A stretch of DNA of 64,000 nucleotides from Jeotgalibacillus sp. ET6 (GTDB lineage Bacteria > Bacillota > Bacilli > Bacillales > Jeotgalibacillaceae), in assembly GCF_029667115.1 (NCBI RefSeq), contig NZ_JARUIU010000008.1, forward strand, positions 1 through 64,000, written 5' to 3'. The notes below the pieces were generated by a model. The model was not told the origin of the DNA. It was given only the letters and a program-made list of their open reading frames with translations, and ran no database searches. Of the stretch, positions 10,563 to 19,014 are shown in pieces (within the stretch, counting starts at the first letter, position 1; each line of letters begins with the position of its first letter). Position numbers and translations under genes: made by a program.

Positions 10563-11888
10563 TTATTCCTCCTTTTCGTTTTTCAGTGTATCAAGTGCCT
10601 GATCCAGCACTTGAATGCCTGTATCAATTTGCTCCTTCGTAACCGTGAGCGGCGGGATCATCCGAATCACTTCGCCGGCATTGCCGCAAAGATAAAATAG
10701 TACGCCTCGCTCCAGACAATCATCCAATACCTTCATCACTGCGTTTCCATCAGGTTTTCTGGTGCGCACGTCCTGTAATTCAATGCCGATCATTAACCCG
10801 ACGCCTCGAATCGTTTTAATTGAGCTGTGTTTTTCTTTAAGCCCATCAAGCTTATCCATCGCGTATGCCCCCATGTCACGGGCTCTTTTCAGCAGTTGTT
10901 CTTCCTTAAGCACTTCAAGAGAAGCTAGAGCAGCAGAGCAGGCCATTGGGTTGCCTCCAAAGGTCGTGCCATGTGTGCCAAGCGGCCATTTCTCCATCAA
11001 TTCTTTAGAAGCCACAGTCGCACTGAGCGGCAGACCGGCAGCGATGCCTTTTGCGATTGCCATAATATCAGGCGTCACGCCGAATGTTTGCGCAGCAAAC
11101 CAGTCGCCTGTCCGTCCGAATCCTGTTTGTACTTCATCAAAAATCAGCAGGATCCCGTGGCGGTCACAAATTTCCCTTACCTTCGCAAGCCACTCCTTTG
11201 GCGGGATAATATATCCGCCTTCACCAAGCACTGGCTCTAAAATGATGCAGGCCACTTCTTCCGGAGTCACCTGATGATTAAACAATTTCTCCACGTCACG
11301 CTCGAGTTTTTTCGGAAAGTAGTCAGCAGGATCCTCTCCTTCAGGCAAATCTTCCGGGTGTGCATAAGGCAGCTGATACGTAAGCCAGGACGGCTGCATA
11401 TATTTTCTGTATTTGCTTTTAGAGGTTGAAACACTCAATGCACCTATTGATCTGCCATGAAAACAGCCGGTGAATGAAACCACGTAAGGACGTTTGGTCG
11501 CATACTTGGCAAGCTTTATGCCGCCTTCAATGGCTTCAGTGCCGCTGTTGGCAAAGAAGAAATTATCGAGTTTGGGCGGGAGAATCTGCTGTAATTCATA
11601 CGCCAGCTTTAAAATTGATTCATAGATAATCACGCCGGAGGGTCCGTGCAGTAAATGATCGGCACTGTCTTTAATCGCCTGAACCACTTTAGGGTGGCGG
11701 TGTCCAACATTTTCTACGGCAATGCCTGACGTGAAGTCGAGGTATTTTTTTCCGTCAGCTCCGTAGTAATAGCAGCCCTCTGCTTTCACTACTGGCAGAT
11801 TTGGGTGATCCTTTGCCATGCTGGGTGCTAATAGATTTCCAATAGAGCCCGCAAGCTCCTGCCAATCGGGTGTTTGTTTTTGCGTCAT
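10563..11888 (-). CDS. gabT: Class III PLP-dependent aminotransferase (4-aminobutyrate aminotransferase-like)
   Basis: 441 residues; class-III fold with SGTEA (115-119), FHGRS (143-147), [11 protein letters not shown] (251-261) and the Schiff-base lysine K280 in [14 protein letters not shown]. It moves an amino group from an omega-amino acid to 2-oxoglutarate, using pyridoxal phosphate. GABA is the best guess, but related enzymes act on ornithine or putrescine and the sequence alone does not decide. No succinate-semialdehyde dehydrogenase gene is nearby, unlike classical gab operons. The ATG overlaps the regulator's stop codon by 4 bases (ATGA), showing translational coupling. Confidence 0.85.
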   Translation of the reverse strand: MTQKQTPDWQELAGSIGNLLAPSMAKDHPNLPVVKAEGCYYYGADGKKYLDFTSGIAVENVGHRHPKVVQAIKDSADHLLHGPSGVIIYESILKLAYELQQILPPKLDNFFFANSGTEAIEGGIKLAKYATKRPYVVSFTGCFHGRSIGALSVSTSKSKYRKYMQPSWLTYQLPYAHPEDLPEGEDPADYFPKKLERDVEKLFNHQVTPEEVACIILEPVLGEGGYIIPPKEWLAKVREICDRHGILLIFDEVQTGFGRTGDWFAAQTFGVTPDIMAIAKGIAAGLPLSATVASKELMEKWPLGTHGTTFGGNPMACSAALASLEVLKEEQLLKRARDMGAYAMDKLDGLKEKHSSIKTIRGVGLMIGIELQDVRTRKPDGNAVMKVLDDCLERGVLFYLCGNAGEVIRMIPPLTVTKEQIDTGIQVLDQALDTLKNEKEE

Positions 11889-13219
11889 AAGGTGTCATCT
11901 CCTAAAGGTGTAGTGGAATATTTTTTTAACTTGCGTACAACAGAAGGCTGGCTGATGCCAAGAACTGCTGCCATTTCAGTTGTCGTTCTGTAACGGTTTT
12001 TAGCATTTGTGATCACTTTTTTTTCAACAAATTCTAAAATATGAGGAAGTGTTTTTCCGTCCAGATCAATCTCCATTTGTTCTTCCTTTGTGGGCTGATA
12101 GTCGGGAGGAAGGTCGTGAATTCCGATGGTATCCCTTTCACTTTCTATGAAACTTCTTTCTACTACGTTTTTCAGCTCTCTGAAATTCCCATTCCAGGGC
12201 AGTTGCAAAAGATGAAGAAAGAGTGTGTCGTCAATATTTTTATTTCGGCTGTAGGTCCGTTTTAACTTGTTAAGATAAACGGTTATAGCTTTTGATAAAT
12301 CCTCGGGGCGTTCTCTCAGCGGCTTTAGCTCAATGGAAACAAGGTGAAGACGATAAAAAAGATCTTCTCTGAAATTTCCGTTTTGCATTGCCTCTTTTAA
12401 GGAATGCACACTTGTTGCAATTACTCGGGAATCTTCATGATGCTGCAGCAGCTTGAACAAAATCGATTGAGATGATCTCGATAACTGATCAACTTCTTTT
12501 AGGAAAAGTGTTCCTCCGCTTGAAAGCTTCAAATAACCTTGTGACTGTTCTGTACCTGATAAAACATCCTCAAAAACTGCATCAGGAATCGAAGGGCAGT
12601 CCACCTCAATGAAAGGCTGATCTTTTCTCTCACTTTCATTATGTATCGTTTTGGCGAGTATGCTTTTTCCGGTTCCATGTTCCCCGTAAATAACTACCGG
12701 TGTATCAAATTGCTTCATTTTATAAACGGTCTTTAGAGCTTGTCTCGTAGAAGGACTTTCAGAAATAAAATCTTTAATTTTCATCTGCCTATTCCGAAAG
12801 TAAGCAAGTTCTTCTTTTGCAAGACTGATTTGGGATTCAAGTTCATCAAGATACTCCTTCATGATCATAAGTTCAGAAAGCTCATAGGAGTAGCTGATCA
12901 CATGTTCTACTTCAAATTCATCGTTCAATAAGGGAATACCGGTAATTAAAACCTTTTGACCGGAAGGCGTTTTTTGGACCATGATGACTTTCTTTTTCTT
13001 TTCAACTACCTGCGGCGTAATCGCGGGAGAAAAAATCCCCTGACGTTCTAGCTCCAGTACCGATCTGCCGAGCAAATCAGAAGGGGAAAGCCCATAATGT
13101 TCACCACTTTTAGGCGTTACTTTAATAATTTTTCCTTCAGCAGTGGTAATAATGATGTCCTCATCGTGCTTTTTCATAATTTCCTCGTTTTGATTAGAGA
13201 GCAGCAATAGTGGATTCAT
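11885..13219 (-). CDS. TyrR/sigma-54-activator-like regulator with degenerate AAA+ domain
   Basis: 444 residues. Residues about 1-110 form a PAS-like sensor ([25 protein letters not shown]), 113-150 a coiled coil, 155-380 an AAA+ domain and 405-433 a Fis/TyrR-type helix-turn-helix ([23 protein letters not shown]). Walker A is GEHGTGKS (179-186) and the arginine finger segment FREDLFYR (283-290) is present. Two hallmarks of a sigma-54 activator are missing: there is no GAFTGA loop where one is expected (about 217-235), and Walker B reads TLFLKE instead of TLFLDE (237-242). It is therefore unlikely to open sigma-54 promoters, and more likely works with SigA, as TyrR does. First gene of the operon, probably controlling the aminotransferase and YjiH and sensing a related small molecule through PAS. 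Confidence 0.85.
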   Translation of the reverse strand: MNPLLLLSNQNEEIMKKHDEDIIITTAEGKIIKVTPKSGEHYGLSPSDLLGRSVLELERQGIFSPAITPQVVEKKKKVIMVQKTPSGQKVLITGIPLLNDEFEVEHVISYSYELSELMIMKEYLDELESQISLAKEELAYFRNRQMKIKDFISESPSTRQALKTVYKMKQFDTPVVIYGEHGTGKSILAKTIHNESERKDQPFIEVDCPSIPDAVFEDVLSGTEQSQGYLKLSSGGTLFLKEVDQLSRSSQSILFKLLQHHEDSRVIATSVHSLKEAMQNGNFREDLFYRLHLVSIELKPLRERPEDLSKAITVYLNKLKRTYSRNKNIDDTLFLHLLQLPWNGNFRELKNVVERSFIESERDTIGIHDLPPDYQPTKEEQMEIDLDGKTLPHILEFVEKKVITNAKNRYRTTTEMAAVLGISQPSVVRKLKKYSTTPLGDDTL

Positions 13220-13250
13220 ATTCCAACCCCTTTATTCATATCTGAATAAG

Positions 13251-13283
13251 ACTATACACTATTGAATAATAAAAATTCAATAG
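13251..13283 (-). promoter_or_regulatory. Promoter with overlapping inverted repeat before the regulator operon
   Basis: On the minus strand: -35 TTGAAT (13280-13275), 18 bp, -10 TATAGT (13256-13251). A perfect 9-bp inverted repeat CTATTGAAT-N7-ATTCAATAG (13259-13283) covers the -35 and most of the spacer: a natural site for autoregulation. Confidence 0.5.
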
Positions 13284-13548
13284 AAAGTATAAATATTATT
13301 AATTGAATTGTTTAATAATAGATTTAGAATTATGCATTTTACAATTGAAAGAGATTGAGATAAGAGGGTTAAAACCGCATTTTATGAGTTCACCTCGAGT
13401 TTTCTTCATCCAGCATATTTTTCAGGCAGGTGAAAATGGACAAGCAGGCTCATTCTATACATTGAAAGGCAGCCGCAGAGTTGAATAACGCTATACATAA
13501 TTACGGTTTTATTGGTTACGTTAAAGTAAAAGACTGGAGGTTTACCCA
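13284..13548. other. Intergenic region between divergent genes
   Basis: No gene I can support. The AT-rich left half carries extra ATTGAA/TTGAAT half-sites near 13300-13312 related to the inverted repeat at 13259-13283. A 61-codon open frame at 13303-13488 has no ribosome-binding site and no coding character. The right end holds the ribosome-binding site (CTGGAGG) of the next gene. No clear SigF/SigG promoter was found. Confidence 0.5.
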
Positions 13549-14058
13549 TTGAAAAATACTCTAATTATTTCCGGCCAGATAGCCTTAGCCGTTTTATTGC
13601 TGATTGGATGCAATACAAGTCAAATTGATGAAGCAGTGGATCAAAACGATAATCCGGAAGTGGCTGATTTAGTAAATAATGAAGATCTTAAAGAAGCAGG
13701 GGCATCAGATGGAAGACTGGAAGTGTCAGAAGAAGCCGCTGCCGGCATAGCTCAAATAGAAGGTGTGGAGGACGCCCGGGTATTTGTTTCTAACCACAAT
13801 GCCTTTGTTGCGATTGATTTGGAGGATTCGACTACTGAAGAGGTGCCTGAAGAAGTGAAATCCAACGTAACCAGTGAAATCAAGTCTTCGGGTCTTGAGG
13901 GAATTGACCATGTATACATTTCCGCTGACCCGGACTTTCGAGACAGGCTGGCGCAATTTGGCGAGCGGGTGAAAGACGGCGAGCCGGTTGAGGGACTGGT
14001 TAATGAATTTAACGGGACAGTGGAACGGGTGTTTCCGGATGTCACTTTTACTAATTAG
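13549..14058 (+). CDS. YhcN/YlaJ family sporulation lipoprotein
   Basis: 169 residues starting at TTG, after CTGGAGG. The N terminus is a lipoprotein signal (IALAVLLLIGC, lipobox Cys at 21), followed by an acidic linker and a compact domain with EEAAAGIAQIEGVEDARVFVSNHNAFVAIDL, the core motif of the YhcN/YlaJ family. These are lipid-anchored proteins of the forespore or inner spore membrane with roles in germination or outgrowth; the molecular function is not known. The neighbouring catalase of the spore type strengthens a sporulation role. Confidence 0.88.
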   Translation: MKNTLIISGQIALAVLLLIGCNTSQIDEAVDQNDNPEVADLVNNEDLKEAGASDGRLEVSEEAAAGIAQIEGVEDARVFVSNHNAFVAIDLEDSTTEEVPEEVKSNVTSEIKSSGLEGIDHVYISADPDFRDRLAQFGERVKDGEPVEGLVNEFNGTVERVFPDVTFTN

Positions 14059-14189
14059 TTCTATTTAAAAGAGCGGTTACAAGGTAATCTAAGTATCAAA
14101 TTAAAATTGTTATAATTTGCAGTTTATTCACTCAATTAGTGGGTACAAGTACATTGTATTCCAAAATTAGGTACAAGGAGGAATTGTTC

Positions 14190-15842
14190 TTGGACAAGAA
14201 AAAGGATGAATTCACAGGTACTTCTGTTGAAGGGGAAGGTAATTCACACGATAAGCGAATGGGAACAGGGGAAAATGAAGAATCTCTGACCAATCGCCAG
14301 GGACACCCTGTTACGGATAATCAAAATGTCAGAACAGTTGGAAACAGAGGACCAACGACACTGGAGAATTACGATTTTCTTGAAAAGATCTCTCATTTCG
14401 ATCGTGAAAGAATCCCTGAACGTGTTGTTCATGCCCGAGGCGCAGGTGCTCATGGCTATTTTGAAACGTATGGCAAAGCCGGAGAAGAAGATGTATCTAC
14501 ATACACGCGAGCCAAGGTTTTTCAGGGCGCTGGCAAACAGACGCCTGTATTCGTCCGCTTTTCAACGGTTGCAGGAGCAAAGGAATCTCCTGAAACAGCC
14601 AGAGATCCAAGAGGATTCGCCGTTAAATTTTATACAGAGGACGGAAACTGGGATTTAGTAGGAAATAATTTAAAAATCTTTTTTGTACGCGATCCAATTA
14701 AGTTTCCGGATATGATCCACGCGTTTAAACCGGATCCTGTCACGAATATTCAAAATCCTGAAAGAATGTTTGATTTTGTTTCGCAGTCACCTGAAGCCAC
14801 TCATATGATTACCTTCCTCTTTTCACCATGGGGGATTCCCGCTAACTACCGGCAAATGCAGGGATCTGGCGTAAATACGTATAAGTGGGTGAATGCAGAA
14901 GGGAAAGCCGTTCTTGTTAAATACCACTGGGAGCCGCTGAGTCAGGGGATCCGGAATCTGACTCAAAAAGAGGCGGATGAAATTCAAGGAAAAAATACAA
15001 GTCATGCGACTCAGGATTTGTATGAGGCGATCGAAAGAGGAGACTATCCGGAATGGGAGCTTTGCGTGCAGATCATGAGTGACGATGAGCATCCGGAGCT
15101 CGATTTTGATCCGCTTGATGATACTAAACTGTGGCCGACTGATCAATTTCCATTCCTGCCTGTAGGAAAAATGGTACTGAATAAAAACCCTGAAAACTTC
15201 TTCGCGGAAGTGGAACAGGCTTCATTTGGGACAGGCGTATTGGTAGATGGGCTTGATTTTTCAGATGATAAAATGCTGCAGGGCCGTACGTTTTCCTACT
15301 CAGATACGCAGCGTTACCGGGTCGGAGCAAACTATTTGCAGCTCCCGATCAATGCACCTAAAAAGCGTGTAGCGACAAATCAGCGTGATGGTCAAAGTGC
15401 GTATTATGTGGACTCTGCTCCAGGTAAAAATCCGCATGTGAATTATGAGCCTTCTGTACTGGATGGCCTGAAGGAATCCAGGCAGGAAGGAAAAGAGCAC
15501 CAGCCTTCTTACAACGACCGTCTGGTTAGAGAAGGCATCGACCGCCCAAATAATTTTGGGCAGGCGGGTGAAACTTATCGGAATTTTGAAGAGTGGGAGA
15601 AAGAAGAACTCGTAAGCAATTTGGCTGATGCTCTGGCAGTCAGTCATAAAACGATTCAGGAAACGATGATTAATCATTTCACCAAGGCCGATGAAGAATA
15701 CGGAAGACGCGTAGCTCAAAAGCTTGAAGAAGTTCTGGCTCAAATGAAAGACATGGAAAACAGTGAGCAAATCGGAACCACAGACAGTGAAAAAGCGATG
15801 TACAGTGCTCAGCGTAAAGGGCATAAAGCAGATCCCTATTAA
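14190..15842 (+). CDS. katX: Clade 3-like haem catalase, KatX type
   Basis: I take the TTG at 14190 as start because AAGGAGG lies 8 bases upstream; a longer frame from 14139 has no ribosome-binding site. The product has about 550 residues. Catalytic His is in [12 protein letters not shown], the substrate-channel and core region in [10 protein letters not shown] and [22 protein letters not shown], and the proximal haem Tyr in [13 protein letters not shown]. The enzyme disproportionates hydrogen peroxide. Length and the extended hydrophilic N and C termini fit B. subtilis KatX (spore catalase, made in the forespore and protecting germinating spores) better than the shorter vegetative KatA. The gene sits after a spore lipoprotein. 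Catalase is certain; the KatX assignment is likely. Confidence 0.9.
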   Translation: MDKKKDEFTGTSVEGEGNSHDKRMGTGENEESLTNRQGHPVTDNQNVRTVGNRGPTTLENYDFLEKISHFDRERIPERVVHARGAGAHGYFETYGKAGEEDVSTYTRAKVFQGAGKQTPVFVRFSTVAGAKESPETARDPRGFAVKFYTEDGNWDLVGNNLKIFFVRDPIKFPDMIHAFKPDPVTNIQNPERMFDFVSQSPEATHMITFLFSPWGIPANYRQMQGSGVNTYKWVNAEGKAVLVKYHWEPLSQGIRNLTQKEADEIQGKNTSHATQDLYEAIERGDYPEWELCVQIMSDDEHPELDFDPLDDTKLWPTDQFPFLPVGKMVLNKNPENFFAEVEQASFGTGVLVDGLDFSDDKMLQGRTFSYSDTQRYRVGANYLQLPINAPKKRVATNQRDGQSAYYVDSAPGKNPHVNYEPSVLDGLKESRQEGKEHQPSYNDRLVREGIDRPNNFGQAGETYRNFEEWEKEELVSNLADALAVSHKTIQETMINHFTKADEEYGRRVAQKLEEVLAQMKDMENSEQIGTTDSEKAMYSAQRKGHKADPY

Positions 15843-15905
15843 GTTGCTTATTAGACAAGACTGAAGGATTTATAAAGATCAGAACGTGCGTTTCATGTGC
15901 ACTCA

Positions 15906-15950
15906 AAGCCGCTGTTCATTCCATTTACACGGAATGAACAGCGGCTTATT
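15906..15950 (+). terminator. Strong terminator after the catalase gene
   Basis: 17-bp perfect stem AAGCCGCTGTTCATTCC / GGAATGAACAGCGGCTT with an 8-base loop, followed by ATT. Confidence 0.85.
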
Positions 15951-16020
15951 ATGTCTTGAAAGAAACTTAATTCAGAGCGTCAAAACAATTGAACAAGGAT
16001 GAGCTCCTTTCGTTATAAGG

Positions 16021-16206
16021 AAGTGTAAAGGTGCAGCTCGATTTATGTACCTGCTGTCTAGTTAAAAAGAATAGGTTCATTGCAGCAAAAGGCGGGGACT
16101 CCAGCGTGATGAAGCGGGAAGGGTGAGACCGGGAAGATGCGGCAGCATCAACGGGGCTCACCTCCTACCACGCGGAAAGCCTCCGCCTGGAGAGGGAAAT
16201 GAACCG
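16021..16206. repeat. Long intergenic repeat, copy 1
   Basis: Begins AAGTGTAAAGGTGCAGCTCG and ends GGAAATGAACC. The right 135 bp are an imperfect palindrome: GGTTCATT at one end and AATGAACC at the other, with inner parts GACTCCAGCG, GATGCGGCAGCATC (hairpin) and CACGCGGAAAGCCTCCGCC. It resembles a repeat family (CTCC..GCGGGA...CCGCGGAAAGC..CCTGGAGCG..AAT) common between genes of Bacillaceae. Confidence 0.8.
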
Positions 16207-16225
16207 GTTTTTATTTGTATTTTGT

Positions 16226-16430
16226 AAGTGTAAAGGTGGAGCTAAAAGATATTAACCGTTTTAAAATTTGTACCAGCTGCCTAGTTTAAGAAGAATAGGT
16301 TCATTGGAGCGAAAGGTGTGAACTCCAGCGTGATGAAGCGGGAAGGGTGAAAACCGGAAGATGCGGCAGCATCAACGGGACTCGCCTCCCGCCACGCGGA
16401 AAGCCTCCGCCTGGAGCGGAAATGAACGGG
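16226..16430. repeat. Long intergenic repeat, copy 2
   Basis: Direct repeat of copy 1 with a period of about 205 bp; starts AAGTGTAAAGGTGGAGCT and ends GCGGAAATGAACG. Identical over long stretches (CTCCAGCGTGATGAAGCGGG, GATGCGGCAGCATCAACGGG, CACGCGGAAAGCCTCCGCCT). It ends 4 bases before the stop codon of the next gene. Confidence 0.8.
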
Positions 16431-16433
16431 TAT

Positions 16434-16766
16434 TTATTCGTCCAGCTTACGATACCTCTTATCATCCTGTGCATCGATCACTTTCAATACATGACTTAAT
16501 TTCGTATCGAGCAGCAATTCTTTTTTTATGACAACTTCAAGCATTTCCTGAACACTATCGTTCACCTTGAGCAGTTCCCATAAGGTAGGCTCGTGTGAAC
16601 GTTTAGTCAGAGTCCCGAGTACGTACTGAATTTTTTCTGCTTCGGCGTTGACGATGTGGGCGAGACTCAATTCTTCCATTCCAATTGAGGCTAAGAGCAG
16701 GTTAATTACGTCATCCCGATCAATGGTAATCGAAGGTGTTATATTTGGAATATTTGGTTGAGACAC
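16434..16766 (-). CDS. Small protein of the 'IPNITP' family, paralogue of 18360-18836
   Basis: 110 residues, start GTG after AAGGGAAG. It opens with MSQPNIPNITPSITIDRDDVINLLL, then a helix (SIGMEELSLAHIVNAEAEKIQYVLG) and a second helical segment (VQEMLEVVIKKELLLDTKLSHVL). The gene at 18836-18360 encodes a clear paralogue. I recall proteins with this N terminus beside collagen-like genes in Bacillus and Paenibacillus, sometimes fused to collagen repeats, but cannot give a function. Helical, soluble, no signal peptide. With the glycosyltransferase next door it suggests a second spore-surface or appendage module (inference). Confidence 0.75.
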   Translation of the reverse strand: MSQPNIPNITPSITIDRDDVINLLLASIGMEELSLAHIVNAEAEKIQYVLGTLTKRSHEPTLWELLKVNDSVQEMLEVVIKKELLLDTKLSHVLKVIDAQDDKRYRKLDE

Positions 16767-16813
16767 AGCAAAACTTCCCTTCTACATAAATGAAAATTTT
16801 GTTTTATGGTCTA

Positions 16814-17842
16814 TTAAAGCTCCCCGGATTTCTCCAGACATTTTTCAATCCAGCTTTGAGCTTTCTTACTCCCTGCTCCTTTTGAAACTAAATGATGAGG
16901 ATGATCATCCCCGATTTTCAAGCAGTCTTCAAAAGAGGAGAGCGCTTCTTTGTACCGCTGCAAATGATAAAAAGCCATTCCTTTATAAAAGTGGAGGTCT
17001 ACATAATCAGAGTAAAGTTCAATCGCTTTTTCAATACCCTTCACTGCACCTTCATAGCTGCCTGTTTCGATAAGAATGGCGTATTTTAATTTATAAAGCA
17101 AAGAAGGCGGTTTTCGCATATGTTTCAGAAAAAGAATGATCGATAAATTCACACATTGAAAGGCTTCGGGGTAATTTTCCTGTCTGTAATATTCGCTTGC
17201 CAGATGGTACTCCATCCAGGGGCTGTGATCAGGATCAGCGATTTCACGCTGCAAATGCAATAGGTTCCTTGCGCCTTTATTTTTCCGGTGAACGACATCC
17301 TCCAAATACCCGTAGTGGTGAACAGTCAATGGGTAGGGCTCCGGTTCTGATGCTGCTAATGGGGGAGGGAGCAGAAGGGTTTCATGAATACGATTTTTAA
17401 AGACAATGCCGGCATGATTTTTGAATAAGCGCGGCTGATAGTAGATATGCACATTGTCGATATCAATTGAATGGGACAGGCCTGCGTAGTTGTAGACAGG
17501 TAATGAAAGAACAGAGGCTTGAGTCGTTTGTAAGTGCTGTAAAAGCTGTTCTTTATCAAAGGAATCTAATTCTTCATCACCATCCAGCCATAAAATCCAA
17601 TCACCTGTGCAATGCGATAACCCATAGTTGCGGGCAGCTGCAAAATCCTGTGTCCATTCAAAGGAGTGAATTTGTGCACCGAATGACTTGCAAATAGGGA
17701 TGGTTTCATCTGTTGACCCGGTATCAACAATCACGATTTCCTCGGCAAGACCAGAGGCACTCTTCAAGCACTTTTCAATCCGGCTTGCTTCGTCTTTAAC
17801 AATCATACATAACGTAACAGAAGGGTGTCCGCTGTTGTTCAT
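16814..17842 (-). CDS. Family 2 glycosyltransferase with TPR-like C terminus
   Basis: 342 residues from ATG 17842, which has AAGGAG 7 bases upstream; a GTG at 17848 is in frame but too close to that site. The GT-A domain has LCMIVKDEASRIEKCL, VDTGSTDET (39-47), the second conserved stretch FEWTQDFAAARNYGL and the metal-binding DGDE (87-90). The C-terminal half contains TPR-like helix pairs (YYRQENYPEAFQCVN, HFYKGMAFYHLQRYKEALSSFEDCL). Same layout as the enzyme at 4368-5474. Probably glycosylates a surface protein; target unknown. It lies between the two 'IPNITP' paralogues in one minus-strand cluster. Confidence 0.85.
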   Translation of the reverse strand: MNNSGHPSVTLCMIVKDEASRIEKCLKSASGLAEEIVIVDTGSTDETIPICKSFGAQIHSFEWTQDFAAARNYGLSHCTGDWILWLDGDEELDSFDKEQLLQHLQTTQASVLSLPVYNYAGLSHSIDIDNVHIYYQPRLFKNHAGIVFKNRIHETLLLPPPLAASEPEPYPLTVHHYGYLEDVVHRKNKGARNLLHLQREIADPDHSPWMEYHLASEYYRQENYPEAFQCVNLSIILFLKHMRKPPSLLYKLKYAILIETGSYEGAVKGIEKAIELYSDYVDLHFYKGMAFYHLQRYKEALSSFEDCLKIGDDHPHHLVSKGAGSKKAQSWIEKCLEKSGEL

Positions 17843-17872
17843 TTCCACACTCCTTTTGGTTTAGTCGTTCGT

Positions 17873-18316
17873 TCAGGTGCTTGCAAGCCACGGAGAAACT
17901 TTTTTGGAGCATTCAATAATGATGCGGACATTAGGACGAGGCGGATAGTAAGCTAATAATTGATCAATCAGCCGGCTGCATTGCGCTTGCACCGTTTTGG
18001 ACAGGTCTCCCGAGTGATAGATCCGGCTTTTTAGTTCATAAATAAGCAGCCGGATTTTCAGCTGCTGTTTTTCATCAAATGGAAGTGTGTAAGAATCATC
18101 TATTTCATATCTAAGCTTTCTCGATACAATTGATTCGTGAAGATTTGATAAAAGGGAGAGAGAGGTGATCAGGTTCTGCTCAACAAACGTTTTCTTTTGT
18201 GAGAAGATCTGGTCAGTCAATAGCAGATCAACTGCTTTAGTTAAAAATACAATGAACATTTCAATAAATAGATCAGGCTCCCTGTTATTTGTCTCTCTCA
18301 ACGCGTTTAGGCTCAT
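17873..18316 (-). CDS. Hypothetical helical protein in the glycosyltransferase cluster
   Basis: 147 residues; ATG preceded by GGAGGTGG. Mostly alpha-helical, with leucine-rich stretches (MFIVFLTKAVDLLLTD, NLITSLSLLSNLHESIV, KIRLLIYELKSRIYHSG), no signal peptide and no clear membrane segment. It does not match a family I know. It lies 30 bases upstream of the glycosyltransferase and 43 bases downstream of the Cys-rich paralogue, so it is probably in the same operon. Confidence 0.7.
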   Translation of the reverse strand: MSLNALRETNNREPDLFIEMFIVFLTKAVDLLLTDQIFSQKKTFVEQNLITSLSLLSNLHESIVSRKLRYEIDDSYTLPFDEKQQLKIRLLIYELKSRIYHSGDLSKTVQAQCSRLIDQLLAYYPPRPNVRIIIECSKKVSPWLAST

Positions 18317-18359
18317 CGTAAAGCCACCTCCGTTTAAAAAACGCCTCCTTAATAAAGGG

Positions 18360-18836
18360 TTAGTTCAGGTAGCGCGGCTTTTTCCCGCAGCCCAGGCAAT
18401 CTTTTTTTCCGCAGTCTTTACAGGTTTTTATGCATTTTTCATCGCAATGTTCTTTGCCGCAGTACTTGCAATCTTTGGATGCCAGGGGCTTCTTATAATC
18501 ATCACGGCAGCCATGTTTAGATGAATCTTTACAGTTCTTCTTAGAACAATCCTCTTTGTGATCCAGTTCGAGGACATCTTCCAGCTTCAGCTCAAGTAAA
18601 ATCTGTGATTTAACGACCGTTCGCAGCATCTTGTTGACGCTTTTGTTCATTTCTAAATAGTCATTTGGATGCTTTGGACATAATTTTAGGAAGTGCTGCA
18701 GCTTTTCTGCTTCTGCATTCAAAATATGAGATAGCCCAATTTCTTCAAGAGCAATCGATGATAACAGCAAATTGATCGTATCACAGCGATTCAGTGAAAT
18801 TTGAGGGGTTATATTTGGGATGTTCGGCATCGACAT
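18360..18836 (-). CDS. 'IPNITP' family protein with cysteine/lysine-rich tail
   Basis: 158 residues. The first 95 residues match the 110-residue protein at 16434-16766 (PNIPNITPxIxLxRxDxINLLL, EEIGLSHILNAEAEKLQ, ...ILLELKLEDVLEL). The last 60 residues are a separate tail with about 12 Cys, many Lys and Asp, and repeated C-x2-C / K-x-C spacing (CKYCGKEHCDEKC, CKDCGKKDCLGCGKK), which looks like a metal-binding or disulfide cross-linking segment. Cys-rich tails of this kind occur in spore-coat cross-linked proteins. First gene of the cluster. Function unknown. Confidence 0.75.
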   Translation of the reverse strand: MSMPNIPNITPQISLNRCDTINLLLSSIALEEIGLSHILNAEAEKLQHFLKLCPKHPNDYLEMNKSVNKMLRTVVKSQILLELKLEDVLELDHKEDCSKKNCKDSSKHGCRDDYKKPLASKDCKYCGKEHCDEKCIKTCKDCGKKDCLGCGKKPRYLN

Positions 18837-18967
18837 CTACTTCACCACTTTCTTTCTTGTTTGACGTTGCACAGGTGTAATCAATCCGGGTAAACACCTA
18901 TCTCTTTCCACATGTTATTCAAAAGAAAGCTGAATGTGCTTGTACGAACACGAAACGATGGGAGCGC

Positions 18968-19003
18968 AAAAAAAACCCCCTGCCGCATCAGCTGGCAGGA
19001 GGG
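18968..19003 (-). terminator. Terminator of the yfmJ-like gene
   Basis: Read on the minus strand: CCCTCCTGCC / GGCAGGGGG stem followed by eight T. Confidence 0.85.
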
Positions 19004-19014
19004 AATGTCTTTTC

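Noticed and set aside
13303-13488. 61-codon frame before the YhcN-like gene
   Set aside because: No Shine-Dalgarno, odd composition and overlap with the AT-rich regulatory region.
14139-14189. Upstream extension of the catalase gene
   Set aside because: GTG 14139 lacks a Shine-Dalgarno; AAGGAGG directly precedes TTG 14190.
15300-15906. Minus-strand frames of 174 and 75 codons in the catalase gene
   Set aside because: Fully inside a conserved catalase coding region; antisense shadows.
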